NCBI RefSeq assembly: GCF_001509485.1
Contig: NZ_LLZI01000001.1
Coordinates: forward strand, 62,001 to 126,000
DNA: 64,000 nucleotides
Reading direction: 5' to 3'
Origin: Streptomyces sp. NRRL F-4489
Lineage (GTDB): Bacteria; Actinomycetota; Actinomycetes; Streptomycetales; Streptomycetaceae
Positions within the stretch are counted from its first letter, which is position 1; each line of letters starts with the position of its first letter. Shown piece after piece: positions 24,124 through 32,718 of this stretch. A program made the translations under genes and the position numbers. The notes below the pieces were generated by a model, which worked only from the letters and a program-made list of their open reading frames with translations, did not search any database and was not told the origin of the DNA.

Positions 24124-24552
24124 ATGGCATCGATCAAGCAGTTCCAAGTCACCTTCGACTGCGCGGAACCCGAGCGTCTCGCTCGTTTCTGGTGCGAGGT
24201 GTTGGGGTACGTCGTGCCGCCGCCACCGGCGGGGTTTGCTACCTGGGACGAATTCCAGCGCTCGCTGCCAGCTGAGGAGCGTGACGCATGGTTTGCGTGC
24301 GTTGACCCTTCCGGTGTTGGCCCGCGACTGTTCTTCCAGCGCGTTCCCGAAGGGAAGGCCGCCAAGAATCGGCTGCATCTTGACGTGCGGGTCGCCACCG
24401 GGCTCAGGGGGGAAGAGCGCCTCGCCGCACTTGAGGCCGAGTGCGCGCGGCTGATCCCGCTCGGCGCCGTACACGTGCAGACGCTGTATGACGGTAATGA
24501 TGCGTGCATCCCGATGCTGGACATCGAGGGCAACGAGTTCTGTCTTGACTGA
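24124..24552 (+). CDS. VOC superfamily (glyoxalase-like) protein
   Basis: 142-residue protein of the vicinal-oxygen-chelate fold, glyoxalase-like type. It has QVTFDCAEPERLARFWCEVL at residues 6-25, the turn LFFQRVPEGKAAKNRLHLDV, and ends MLDIEGNEFCLD. Such proteins bind a metal or sequester small molecules; the substrate is unknown. ATG at 24124 is followed directly by the first beta strand. Base composition is less GC-rich than its neighbours and it lies beside a decayed gene, so it may be an acquired segment. Confidence 0.88.
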   Translation: MASIKQFQVTFDCAEPERLARFWCEVLGYVVPPPPAGFATWDEFQRSLPAEERDAWFACVDPSGVGPRLFFQRVPEGKAAKNRLHLDVRVATGLRGEERLAALEAECARLIPLGAVHVQTLYDGNDACIPMLDIEGNEFCLD

Positions 24553-24555
24553 GCG

Positions 24556-25488
24556 TTAGCTGAACACCTGCAATTGCGGCATGGTGCACCAGAACTCGGA
24601 ATCCGCCAGGGTCTCCACCGCGAAACCTTGTTTGCCCTGTACGTGGACGGTGCAGGCGACGGAGATGTCATAGCGCTGGTTCGCTCTCGCCTGGAATGGC
24701 AGGACGAAGTCTCCGCCGTGGGCGGTCGCCGTGTAACTCTGTGTCTGGTTGGGGTTCAGTCCGCCGATCTCCCAGAGCGGGACCCATTTTCTGGCCTGAA
24801 GGGTGTAGTGGCCCGACGCGTCCACGCTTCCGACGATGATGCCCAGGTAGCCGCCCGAGGCGGCCGGCTGCTGTTCGTCGACGTGCGGATCGAAGACGCG
24901 GGTCTGGACCTTGGCGTAGCCGTTCCAGTTCACGTACGGCATGACGTTGAGCAGCCTGTCGGCCAACGGGGTCAGCCATACGCTGATCATCGCGTAGGAG
25001 TTGTTCTCACCCGAGGTGATGTACCGGGTGGCGCTGAGGTTTCCGGTGCGTACGTCGGCTCTGGCGGTATCCGTACCGGTCACCGGCGGCGGCACCCAGC
25101 TCCACCCTCTGCTGTAGACGTCGGGGCCGCCCGTGCCCTCGGTATCGGGCCCGTAGGTCGCTCCGAAGACGTGCGACGGAAATTCCTCCGGGGCCGGAAC
25201 GGCGTGCGAGGGTGAGAACGCGTGCGACTGCGACGACGACGCATGGCGCAGGAATTCCTTGACGTGTCCCGCTGTCTCGGCGGCCGCGCTCCTGCGGAAT
25301 TCCGCCCTCTCCTCCCGCTGCGCCCGCGTTCTTCCGGAAGGAGAAGAAGGGCCCTGATCCGGCCCCTGCCCGGGTTGCTGTTCTTCCCCCTGGAGGGAAC
25401 GCAATCGGTCGGAGAGGAAGGGTTCGGAACCCAATTCCTCTTGCAGGACGATTATCTCCGCGTTGCTTCGTTCGTACGGGGCTGGCAT
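24556..25488 (-). CDS. Hypothetical protein, function unknown
   Basis: 310-residue protein that I do not recognise. The N-terminal 100 residues are charged and probably helical or disordered (ELGSEPFLSDRLRSLQGEEQ; RTRAQREERAEFRRSAAAE). Residues about 120-310 look like an all-beta region with many aromatic residues (GWSWVPPPVTGTD, MPYVNWNGYAKVQTRVFDPH, CTVHVQGKQGFAVETL). No signal peptide or membrane segment. ATG at 25488 follows GGAAGCAGG. It converges with the VOC gene with 3 nt between the stops. It has no obvious functional partner. Confidence 0.7.
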   Translation of the reverse strand: MPAPYERSNAEIIVLQEELGSEPFLSDRLRSLQGEEQQPGQGPDQGPSSPSGRTRAQREERAEFRRSAAAETAGHVKEFLRHASSSQSHAFSPSHAVPAPEEFPSHVFGATYGPDTEGTGGPDVYSRGWSWVPPPVTGTDTARADVRTGNLSATRYITSGENNSYAMISVWLTPLADRLLNVMPYVNWNGYAKVQTRVFDPHVDEQQPAASGGYLGIIVGSVDASGHYTLQARKWVPLWEIGGLNPNQTQSYTATAHGGDFVLPFQARANQRYDISVACTVHVQGKQGFAVETLADSEFWCTMPQLQVFS

Positions 25489-25624
25489 CTGCGCACCTGC
25501 TTCCCGGCGCCTGGTTCTTCCGGACAACGCCCCTCTGTCCAGTGTCGGACGGGCGGAACGCCCCGCAACCGCTGCCCGCCCCTCCCCGGCCGACGTCGAA
25601 GAACGCGCGTAACGCCACCCCAGC

Positions 25625-26605
25625 TCAGCAGCTGCGCCGCCGCGGCCGCAGGACCACCGACGGCATCTCGGGCGCCGGGAGGCGGTCGCCGTCGTAGCCA
25701 TGGACCTCGCCGAATCGGGTGCCTGTCATCCAGTCCGCGCGGGCCCGGACGATGTCCTCGTGGGAGCGGCCCACGAAGTTCCACCACATCACGATCTCCT
25801 CCTCGAACGGCGGGCCGCCGAGGAGGATCGCGCGGGCCGTTTCCGCCGCGGGGTTGGTCAGGGTGAGGCGGTCGATGCCTGGGTGGATGTACCCCAGCTC
25901 GGCTTGCTGGATGGTGGTTTCGGCCACGCCAAGGCTTCCCGTGTCGACGAGGAAGCCGTGTTCGAAGGCCAGGTCCACGTCGAGGGCGAGGGTGGCGTGC
26001 GGGGCGAGGAGGAGTTCGGCTCCGAGGAGGGGGGTGAAGGTCCGCACCGGGGAGCGGGTGCCGGCCAGCGAGCCGAGGAAGACCCTCAGCTCGGCGCCGG
26101 GCAGGCGTACAGGATCGGGTACGTGGTGCTGGAAGGCGGGGCCGGTGTCGCGGTGGGCTTCCGGCAGCGCGGTCCACAACTGCACGCCGTGGAGGACGGT
26201 CGTCCGCGGGGTGGAGACCTCGGAGTGGGCGATGCCGTGTCCGCCGGTCATCAGATTCAGCTCGCCGGGGCGTACGAGGGCGTGGGTGCCCAGGCTGTCG
26301 CGGTGCTCGATCTCGCCGCTGAAGAGCCAGCTCACGGTCTGCAGACCGGTGTGGGGGTGCGGGGCGACGTCCATTCCGCCGGTGGCGGCGACGTCGTCCG
26401 GGCCGTAGTGGTCGGCGAAGCACCAGGCGCCGATCAGGGTGCGGGAGCGCTGGGGCAGGGTGCGCCGCACGGTCATCGCGCGCGGGCCGCCCAGGGGGAC
26501 CTGCCGCGGGGCGAGGACCTCGACCCGCGGCGCGGCGGCGCTCCGCACACCCTCGACCGGCGCCGCACAGCGCATTTCGGCCGGATGCGCCTCGACGTTG
26601 CTCAC
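25625..26605 (-). CDS. Pirin family protein
   Basis: 326-residue bicupin of the pirin family, some members of which have quercetin dioxygenase activity or act as redox-linked regulators. The N-terminal cupin holds the metal ligands in MDVAPHPHTGLQTVSWLFSG (two His), EIEHRD and GHGIAHSE. The second cupin is in the C-terminal half (ETARAILLGGPPFEEEI). The metal ligands (His, His, His, Glu) appear intact. It is transcribed alone; direct repeats lie in its upstream region. Confidence 0.92.
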   Translation of the reverse strand: MSNVEAHPAEMRCAAPVEGVRSAAAPRVEVLAPRQVPLGGPRAMTVRRTLPQRSRTLIGAWCFADHYGPDDVAATGGMDVAPHPHTGLQTVSWLFSGEIEHRDSLGTHALVRPGELNLMTGGHGIAHSEVSTPRTTVLHGVQLWTALPEAHRDTGPAFQHHVPDPVRLPGAELRVFLGSLAGTRSPVRTFTPLLGAELLLAPHATLALDVDLAFEHGFLVDTGSLGVAETTIQQAELGYIHPGIDRLTLTNPAAETARAILLGGPPFEEEIVMWWNFVGRSHEDIVRARADWMTGTRFGEVHGYDGDRLPAPEMPSVVLRPRRRSC

Positions 26606-26635
26606 GGCACTCGCCTTCCCCTCGGCAGGAGTAGC

Positions 26636-26664
26636 TCAAGGTAAAACGTTAGTTCAATGTAAAA
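26636..26664. promoter_or_regulatory. Direct repeats upstream of the pirin gene
   Basis: TCAAGGTAAAA (26636-26646) and TCAATGTAAAA (26654-26664), 18 bp apart, in an AT-rich island 31 nt before the pirin start. They may be regulator sites or part of the promoter. Confidence 0.4.
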
Positions 26665-26715
26665 GTATTGCGCGCCGGTGAGCTTTTTCGCATCCGGGCC
26701 GGTGCCGGCTGGCGC

Positions 26716-27858
26716 TCAGGGGGTGGCCGCGCGGACCCGGGCCGCGGCGCGGGTCAGGCCGGTTTTGAGCCACCGGGCGGCGGGGCGCTCGACGCAGCGG
26801 TGCACCAGCCAGGCGGCCACCAGCAGCGCGGCGACGGCCGCGGCCAGCACGCCGTACGACGGCAGCCGCGGCTCCAGGAGGCCGATCAGCTTGCGGCCGA
26901 TGTTCTGGTGGAGGAGGTAGAGCGGATAGGTCAGCGCGCCCGCGTACGGCAGCCAGCGCCACTGCATCCACGTCAGTCTGCCGGTGGCGACGAGCGCCAT
27001 CACCGCGAAGCAGGCGGCCAGGACGAGGACGACCGGCCAGAACGGGACGTGGTGGCCGATGTAGCGCGGGAGGCGCTGCCACGAGGAGTGGACGAACGGC
27101 AGGCAGGCGCCGAAGCACACCAGGACCAGGCCCGTGAGCAGCAGATCGGGGCCGAAGCGGTGCATGAGGTAGAAGGCGATACCGGCGATGAAGTACCAGC
27201 TGTAGTCGGGCATCACCAGCAGCCGTGCCGGGCTGTCGTCGTAGCCGGCGAAGAGCGCACTGGCGACCACCCACACCCAGCAGAACGCCAGCACCCGGCG
27301 GTAGGTCAGGCCCCACCAGGCCAGCGCGGCGAAGAGCAGGTAGAAGCGCATCTCGGCGAAGAGGGTCCAGTAGACGCCGTCGACGTGTTCCACGCCGAGG
27401 GGTTCCTGGAGCATGGTGAGGTTGGTGAGCACCATGCGCAACGGCAGCCGGGAGTCGCCGAGGGGAAAGGCGATGAGCACCGCGGCCGTGGTGAGCACGG
27501 CGAACCAGTAGGCGGGGAACAGCCGCACCACCCGCGAGGTGAAGAAGTCGCCGAGCGACCGGCCCCAGCAGCTCATGCAGATGAGGAAGCCGCTGATCAG
27601 GAAGAACAGTTGCACCCCGAGCCACCCGTAGGCACCGACCGGGAAGAGGCCGGGCAACAGGGCCTTGGGGTCGGTCCGCCAGGCGCCTTCCCGGGCGACG
27701 AGGTGGTAGAGGACCACGGCCAGGGCCGCCACGAGCCGCAGCCCGTCGACCGCGAGGATCCGGCGGCGCGGTGGCCGCTGCGCGGATACCGCATCGGTCC
27801 CCTTGGACGGTCCGGCGGCGACCGGGACGGCCGCTGCGCTGCCACTCGCTATACCCAT
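26716..27858 (-). CDS. Membrane acyltransferase, acyltransferase-3 family
   Basis: 380-residue integral membrane acyltransferase with about 10-11 hydrophobic segments. It starts the domain with RRILAVDGLRLVAALAVVLY and the catalytic-type His in YHLVAREG, then FFLISGFLICMSCWGRSLGDFFTSR split over the second loop, RVVRLFPAYWFAV, and YWTLFAEMRFYLLFA. Enzymes of this type O-acylate sugars, polysaccharides or antibiotics. ATG at 27858 is divergent from the polymerase gene. No partner points to the substrate. Confidence 0.9.
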   Translation of the reverse strand: MGIASGSAAAVPVAAGPSKGTDAVSAQRPPRRRILAVDGLRLVAALAVVLYHLVAREGAWRTDPKALLPGLFPVGAYGWLGVQLFFLISGFLICMSCWGRSLGDFFTSRVVRLFPAYWFAVLTTAAVLIAFPLGDSRLPLRMVLTNLTMLQEPLGVEHVDGVYWTLFAEMRFYLLFAALAWWGLTYRRVLAFCWVWVVASALFAGYDDSPARLLVMPDYSWYFIAGIAFYLMHRFGPDLLLTGLVLVCFGACLPFVHSSWQRLPRYIGHHVPFWPVVLVLAACFAVMALVATGRLTWMQWRWLPYAGALTYPLYLLHQNIGRKLIGLLEPRLPSYGVLAAAVAALLVAAWLVHRCVERPAARWLKTGLTRAAARVRAATP

Positions 27859-28002
27859 GTGTCTTCCATCTGTTCTGTGAGAAACCTGTGGGAGGTTACA
27901 CAATCCCTTATATGTCGCTGAAACCGTGAAGTGGGTACGGGGTGGAGTGCGTTGCGCCCGGCCCCGCATGCCACCCCGCCTCCCCCGATGCACCCTGGGG
28001 TT

Positions 28003-29733
28003 ATGGGGCGTGTGAATGAGGAGGTCGAGGGGCTGCTGCAGGAGTATGCCGACCTGATCGCGATCAGTGGGGGTGATGCGTTCAAGGCGCGGGCGTATGA
28101 GAAGGCGGCGCGGGCGATCGGGGGGCATCCGACGGATGTGGGGCGGCTGGATGTGGCGGGGTTGCGGGAGATTCCGCATGTGGGGGCGTCGATCGCGGAG
28201 AAGGTGGCGGAGTATCTGCACACCGGGCGGGTGTCGGTGATCGAGGAGACCCGGGCGGCGATTCCGGCGGGGGTGCGGGAGCTGATCACCATCCCGACGC
28301 TGGGGCCGAAGAAGGCCATGGTGCTCTACGAGGAGCTGGGGATCGCCTCGGTGGACGCGCTGCTGGACGCCGTCCACGAGGAGCGGCTGCGGGAGCTGAA
28401 GGGGTTCGGGGAGAAGACCGAGGCGAACATCCTGCACGGGATCGCGCTGCTCCAGAAGGCGGGCGGGGGGCGGATCCTGATCAGTGCCGCGATGGACGTG
28501 GCCGAGCAGATCACCGGGGAGCTGTCCCGGATCACCGGGTGCGAGCGGTGCGGCTACGCGGGGTCGCTGCGGCGGATGCGGGAGACGATCGGGGACATCG
28601 ACATCCTGGTGGCGGCCGAGCGGTCGGCGCCGTTCATGGCGGCGCTGGCGGAGCTGCCGGCCACCGCCGAGGTCATCGCGCACGGGGAGAAGAAGACCTC
28701 GGTCCGTACGACCAAGGGGCTCCAGGTGGATCTGCGGGTGCTGCCGCCGGACTCCTGGGGCGCGGGGCTCCAGTACTTCACCGGGTCCAAGGGGCACAAC
28801 ATCCGCACCCGGGCGATCGCGGTGCGGCACGGGCTGAAGCTGTCCGAGTACGGGCTGTTCGACAGCGAGAGCGGGGAGTTGGTGACCTCGCGGACCGAGG
28901 AGGAGATCTACCAGCGGCTGGGGCTGCCGTGGATCCCGCCGCCGCTGCGGGAGGACCGCGGCGAGATCGCCGCCGGGCTCCGCGGCGAACTGCCCGAGCT
29001 GGTCACCGAGGACGGCATCCGCGGGGACCTGCACACCCACACCGACCTCACCGACGGGCTGTCCTCCCTGGAGGACATGGTCGCGGCGGCCGCCGAGCGG
29101 GGCTACCGGTATTACGCGGTCACCGACCACGCGCCGAACCTCTACATGCAGCGGATGACGGACGAGAAGATGCTCGCGCAGCGGGAACAAGTACGCGCGC
29201 TGGACGGGAAATTCCGGCGGATGCGGCTGCTGCACGGTACGGAGCTGAACATCGGCCCGGACGGTGAACTTGACTGGCCCGACGACTTCCTGGCGGAATT
29301 CGATCTGTGCGTGGCGTCGGTGCATTCGCACTTCAACCAGAGCCGCCGGGAGCTGACCCGGCGGCTGGTCCGGGCCTGCGAGAACCCGTACGTGGCGATC
29401 ATCGGCCACCCCACCACCCGGCTGATCGGCAAACGCCCGGGAATCGACGCGGACTTCGACGAGGTGTTCGCGGCCTGCGCCCGCACCGGCACCGCGCTGG
29501 AAATCAACTCGCATCCCGAGCGGCTGGATCTGTGCGATGAGGACATTCTCCGCGCCAAGCGTCATGGCGTGAAATTCGCGGTGAATTCCGATGCGCACGC
29601 CACCACGCATCTGCCGTATCTGCGGTACGGCGTGGGCACCGCGCAGCGCGGCTGGCTGACGCCGGAGGACGTCATCAACACCTGGCCGCTGACCCGGCTG
29701 CGGCGGTTCCTGCGCGGTGGGCGGCGGGGCTGA
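28003..29733 (+). CDS. polX: DNA polymerase X family protein with PHP domain
   Basis: 576-residue family X DNA polymerase, a gap-filling repair enzyme. In order: an N-terminal 8-kDa-like helical part (LIAISGGDAFKARAYEKAAR), helix-hairpin-helix motifs (ELITIPTLGPKKAMVLY; ELKGFGEKTEANILHGIAL), the nucleotidyltransferase core with the metal pair in GSLRRMRETIGDIDILVAA and LQVDLRVLP, and from about residue 340 a PHP exonuclease domain (RGDLHTHTDLTDG, VTDHAPNL, GHPTTRLIGKRPG, NSDAHAT). Length and layout match bacterial PolX. ATG at 28003; it converges with the TetR gene with 6 nt between them. Confidence 0.95.
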   Translation: MGRVNEEVEGLLQEYADLIAISGGDAFKARAYEKAARAIGGHPTDVGRLDVAGLREIPHVGASIAEKVAEYLHTGRVSVIEETRAAIPAGVRELITIPTLGPKKAMVLYEELGIASVDALLDAVHEERLRELKGFGEKTEANILHGIALLQKAGGGRILISAAMDVAEQITGELSRITGCERCGYAGSLRRMRETIGDIDILVAAERSAPFMAALAELPATAEVIAHGEKKTSVRTTKGLQVDLRVLPPDSWGAGLQYFTGSKGHNIRTRAIAVRHGLKLSEYGLFDSESGELVTSRTEEEIYQRLGLPWIPPPLREDRGEIAAGLRGELPELVTEDGIRGDLHTHTDLTDGLSSLEDMVAAAAERGYRYYAVTDHAPNLYMQRMTDEKMLAQREQVRALDGKFRRMRLLHGTELNIGPDGELDWPDDFLAEFDLCVASVHSHFNQSRRELTRRLVRACENPYVAIIGHPTTRLIGKRPGIDADFDEVFAACARTGTALEINSHPERLDLCDEDILRAKRHGVKFAVNSDAHATTHLPYLRYGVGTAQRGWLTPEDVINTWPLTRLRRFLRGGRRG

Positions 29734-29739
29734 GGCCGG

Positions 29740-30417
29740 TCAGGCCGGTTCGGGGGCCGGCTCCCGGGCGGCGGCCGCGTCCCCGGTGCGGGTGCGGTGG
29801 TGGACCCGGGCGAGCAGGGCCGCCGGGTCGGGGTCGGCCTGGAGGGCGCGGAGCAGCAGCCGCCACAGGTCGTTGAGGTGGTCCTCGATGTTCCGCCGGC
29901 CCTCCAGGGCGTCGGAGACGGTGTGCAGGCCGAAGAAGGCGCAGACGATGCCGTGGGCGGTGGGCGCGGGCGGGATGCCGGGCGCCAGCTCGCCGTTGCG
30001 GGCGGCCTCCTCCAGGAGCTGGGTGACGGCCTCGATCCAGCCGAGGAACGGGGTCGGCAGCTGCGTCTCGATGGCCTTGCGCTCCGCCCAGAGGCGGGCC
30101 CCGGCCCGGACCACGATGTCGTCCCGGAACGCCCGCGCCACCTCGAAGCTGAGCCCGACGAGTTTTTCCAGGGCGGGCACCCCGGGCTCGCGGTAGCGGC
30201 TGATCAGTTGCGGCCAGGTGGCGAAATGCTCCTCGACGATGGCCAGTGCGAGCTTCTCCTTGCTGGCGTAATGGAAATAGATCGCGCCGCTGGTGCGGCC
30301 GGAATGCGCGCTGATATCGCTGATACTCGTCCCGGCATAGCCCCGTTCATCGAACAGAGTTGCGGCCGCTTCCAGCAGGAATCTGCGCGTGGTCTTCGCC
30401 CGGATCTGCACGTGCAC
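29740..30417 (-). CDS. TetR-family regulator, gamma-butyrolactone receptor type
   Basis: 225-residue regulator whose helix-turn-helix (residues 11-57) reads FLLEAAATLFDERGYAGTSI, then RTSGAIYFHYASKEKLALAI. The FxxASKExLA stretch is typical of ArpA/ScbR-type butyrolactone receptors. The C-terminal half is the ligand pocket. It is divergent from an AfsA-type synthase, the standard arrangement for a signal receptor that represses the synthase and links it to antibiotic genes. It converges on polX with 6 nt between stops. A pseudo-receptor that binds antibiotics instead of a butyrolactone is possible. Confidence 0.87.
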   Translation of the reverse strand: MHVQIRAKTTRRFLLEAAATLFDERGYAGTSISDISAHSGRTSGAIYFHYASKEKLALAIVEEHFATWPQLISRYREPGVPALEKLVGLSFEVARAFRDDIVVRAGARLWAERKAIETQLPTPFLGWIEAVTQLLEEAARNGELAPGIPPAPTAHGIVCAFFGLHTVSDALEGRRNIEDHLNDLWRLLLRALQADPDPAALLARVHHRTRTGDAAAAREPAPEPA

Positions 30418-30512
30418 CTCGGATGTCGGTCTCCACCTGCTGGAAATGTACCGCGCCCGGCCGCCGGCAATTCACGGGTGCGCCTGTTCGAATTTCGATA
30501 TTCCCTGGTCAT

Positions 30513-31463
30513 ATGAGTACGTCACCTACCGGCCCGGCCGGAGCGAGCGGACCGCTCATCCGGTCCGGAACCGTCGAACCGCTCAACCGGTCCCGGACCG
30601 TCGAGCGCGAGCTGGTCCACCGGGCATCCGTGGCGGAGGTCCTGCTGACGGACGTCCGGCCCGCGGCGGGCCGCCCGGACGCCTTCGAGGCGGCCGCGGC
30701 CTGGCCCCGCGCCCACACCACCTTCCCCCGGGACGGGTCGCAGCGGCACAGCCCGCTGGTGCTGGTGGAGACCCTGCGCCAGCTGGGGCTGTACATCCCG
30801 CTGCGGTTCCACGGGGTCCCGGCGGCGTGCCACGCGATCATCACCGACCTGTACTTCCGCCTGGCGCCGGAGCGCGAACCGGCGGCCGGGCCCGGGGCGA
30901 CCGAGATCACCTGCCGGGCGCGGGTGGGCGGGGTACGCCGCGCGCCCGGCGGCACCGTCACCGGCCTGCGGCTGGACGTCTCGTTCGCGGCCCGGGGGGC
31001 GGTGTTCGGGCAGGGCGGCGGCGGCGTGCGGTTCGTGGACGGGGCGGGGTACGCGGCGCTGCGCGGCCGGGGGGCGGCCCCGGTGGAGCCGTCCGGCATC
31101 CGGGCGGGCGCGTCCCGTCCGCCGGCCGCCGCGCTGACCGTGAACCACCCGCAGGACGCGGTGCTGGCCGAGGACGGCGACGGGCTGCTGGTGGCGCCGG
31201 CCGATCCGCTGCACCCGTTCCTCTTCGACCACCCTTCCGACCACGTACCCGGGATGGTGCTGCTGGAGGCCGCGCGGCAGGCCGCGGCGTACCGCAGCGG
31301 GGGCGCGCTGGCCCGGCCGTGCGCCGGGCAACTCAGGGCGGTGCGGTTCACCGAACTCGCGCCGTCCGCGCGTGTGCTGTGCACCCGCCACCACTCGACG
31401 TGCGTGTTCCGCGTCGTCCAGGACGGCACACCAACGGCCTACGGGACCCTCAGCTACCCATAG
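30513..31463 (+). CDS. AfsA-type gamma-butyrolactone (or furan/butenolide) signal synthase
   Basis: 316-residue protein with two AfsA hot-dog repeats. The first (about 38-170) is ELVHRASVAEVLLTDVRP, then HTTFPRDGSQRHSPLVLVET. The second (about 205-316) is LTVNHPQDAVLA, then HPFLFDHPSDHVPGMVLLEA. AfsA enzymes join a beta-ketoacyl thioester to dihydroxyacetone phosphate to make hormone precursors. Its neighbours are a receptor-type TetR (divergent) and a HAD phosphatase (downstream). The ATG at 30513 has no good ribosome site, so the exact start is uncertain; residues 12-30 are encoded by 9-bp repeats. Confidence 0.88.
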   Translation: MSTSPTGPAGASGPLIRSGTVEPLNRSRTVERELVHRASVAEVLLTDVRPAAGRPDAFEAAAAWPRAHTTFPRDGSQRHSPLVLVETLRQLGLYIPLRFHGVPAACHAIITDLYFRLAPEREPAAGPGATEITCRARVGGVRRAPGGTVTGLRLDVSFAARGAVFGQGGGGVRFVDGAGYAALRGRGAAPVEPSGIRAGASRPPAAALTVNHPQDAVLAEDGDGLLVAPADPLHPFLFDHPSDHVPGMVLLEAARQAAAYRSGGALARPCAGQLRAVRFTELAPSARVLCTRHHSTCVFRVVQDGTPTAYGTLSYP

Positions 31464-31690
31464 AGCATAAAATATGGACATTTATGTCTCTATTGACCCT
31501 GGCGCGTTGCCGTACGTAACGTAACGATCGTTATTTTCCGACGCCGAGCGCGCCTTGGTCTCCCCTGTCGGGAGCCGCCCTCCGCCGGGAACCCTTCAGC
31601 CCGCTGCCGCGGCCGTGCACCGACGCAGACACGCCCTCGAGGCGACCGGTCACACCGCCGCCCTCCGGGCCCATCGGAACGGAACCTCGG
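31464..31690 (+). promoter_or_regulatory. AT-rich control region between the afsA-like and HAD genes
   Basis: This gap is much richer in A/T than its surroundings (31464-31535). It holds CATAAA (31466-31471) with TTTATG (31481-31486), the short palindrome GACATTTATGTC (31477-31488), and the perfect 12-bp palindrome TAACGATCGTTA (31522-31533). The last is a TetR-like operator. This suggests that the HAD gene has its own regulated promoter, possibly under the receptor at 29740. Confidence 0.55.
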
Positions 31691-32539
31691 ATGACCGCAC
31701 ATCGCATCCTTTCCTGGACCCCAGCCGCCGTGGTCTTCGACTGCGACGGCACGTTGATGGACACCGAACGCCACTGGGTGGACGCCCGTGACGCGGTCCT
31801 GCGCGAATACGGCTGCACCGCCGCCCCAGGCTTCGCCGAGCAGGCCCGGGGCCTCCACTACACCGCCTGCGGACGGCTGATGGCCGACCAGGCCGGCCGG
31901 CCGGAGCTGGCCGACGAGATGACCGACGCCCTGCTCGACCGCTTCCGCCGGCTGGTCGCGGCCGATCCGGCGACCATGCCGGGCGCGCCCGAACTCGTCC
32001 GCACCGCCGCGCGGTTCGCGCCGCTGGCGGTGGCCAGCAACTGCCCGCTGGAGGTCGTCGAGTCCTGCCTGGACCTGGCCGGACTGCGCCACTTCTTCGG
32101 CCACATCGTGGTGCCGGACGACACCACGAGACCCAAACCCCATCCGGACGTCTATCTCACCGCGGCCCGGCTCTGCGGGGTCGAGCCGGAACGCGCGCTG
32201 GCGGTCGAGGACTCGCAGTGCGGTATCCAGGCCGCCGCGGCCGCCGGGCTGCGGGTGATCGGCGTCGGCCCGCGGCCCAGCGGCCGGGAGGCGGCGCCCG
32301 CCGACTGGTGGGTCCGGTCGCTGGCCGAACCGGCCGTGCAGGGCTGGGCGGGGGCCCGGATCCCCGCCCAGGGCGGCGGCCCCGGCTCCGCCCGCAACGG
32401 GAGCGCCAACGGCAGCCCCAACGGCAGCAACGGCAGCGGCCCGGGAGCGTCCCGGAACGGCAGCGGACCGGGGCCGTCCGGCAGGAGCGACGGCGGCGGG
32501 CCCCCGGCCAACGGCACGGGAAACGGCGGCGCGCCGTGA
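31691..32539 (+). CDS. HAD-superfamily phosphatase with low-complexity tail
   Basis: 282-residue phosphatase of the beta-phosphoglucomutase-like HAD group. Motif I is VVFDCDGTLMDTE with Asp17 and Asp19, motif II is LAVASNCPLE, motif III is RPKPHPDVY, motif IV is VEDSQCGIQAA. The cap is helical. Residues from about 222 to 282 are a Gly/Ser/Asn/Pro tail that looks disordered and is not part of the fold. It follows an AfsA-type gene. In methylenomycin furan biosynthesis the AfsA homologue MmfL works with the phosphatase MmfP, so this enzyme may remove the phosphate of the signal precursor. Confidence 0.88.
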   Translation: MTAHRILSWTPAAVVFDCDGTLMDTERHWVDARDAVLREYGCTAAPGFAEQARGLHYTACGRLMADQAGRPELADEMTDALLDRFRRLVAADPATMPGAPELVRTAARFAPLAVASNCPLEVVESCLDLAGLRHFFGHIVVPDDTTRPKPHPDVYLTAARLCGVEPERALAVEDSQCGIQAAAAAGLRVIGVGPRPSGREAAPADWWVRSLAEPAVQGWAGARIPAQGGGPGSARNGSANGSPNGSNGSGPGASRNGSGPGPSGRSDGGGPPANGTGNGGAP

Positions 32540-32552
32540 GCGGGCGGTAACT

Positions 32553-32588
32553 CCGGCCCGGTGCCGGAACGTTGCGGCACCGGGCCGG
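32553..32588 (+). terminator. Terminator after the HAD gene
   Basis: Perfect 14-bp stem CCGGCCCGGTGCCG (32553-32566) and its complement (32575-32588) with an 8-nt loop, starting 14 nt after the stop codon. Confidence 0.92.
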
Positions 32589-32718
32589 ACACCGCGCGGC
32601 GGGCCGGCGCGTTAGGCTCGCCGCATGCTGTGACGCCGGCCCGCGCCCCGGGCACCTCCGCTCCCTCCTTCGTCCCCGTACCGCCCTCCGGATCCGGACC
32701 ACGAAGGAGAGTCCCGTC

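Noticed and set aside
30418..30512. A classical autoregulatory element (ARE) in the receptor / afsA-like gap
   Set aside because: I looked for an ACATACC...GGTATGT-like element; only the imperfect GAATTTCGATATTC (30490-30503) was found, too weak to call.
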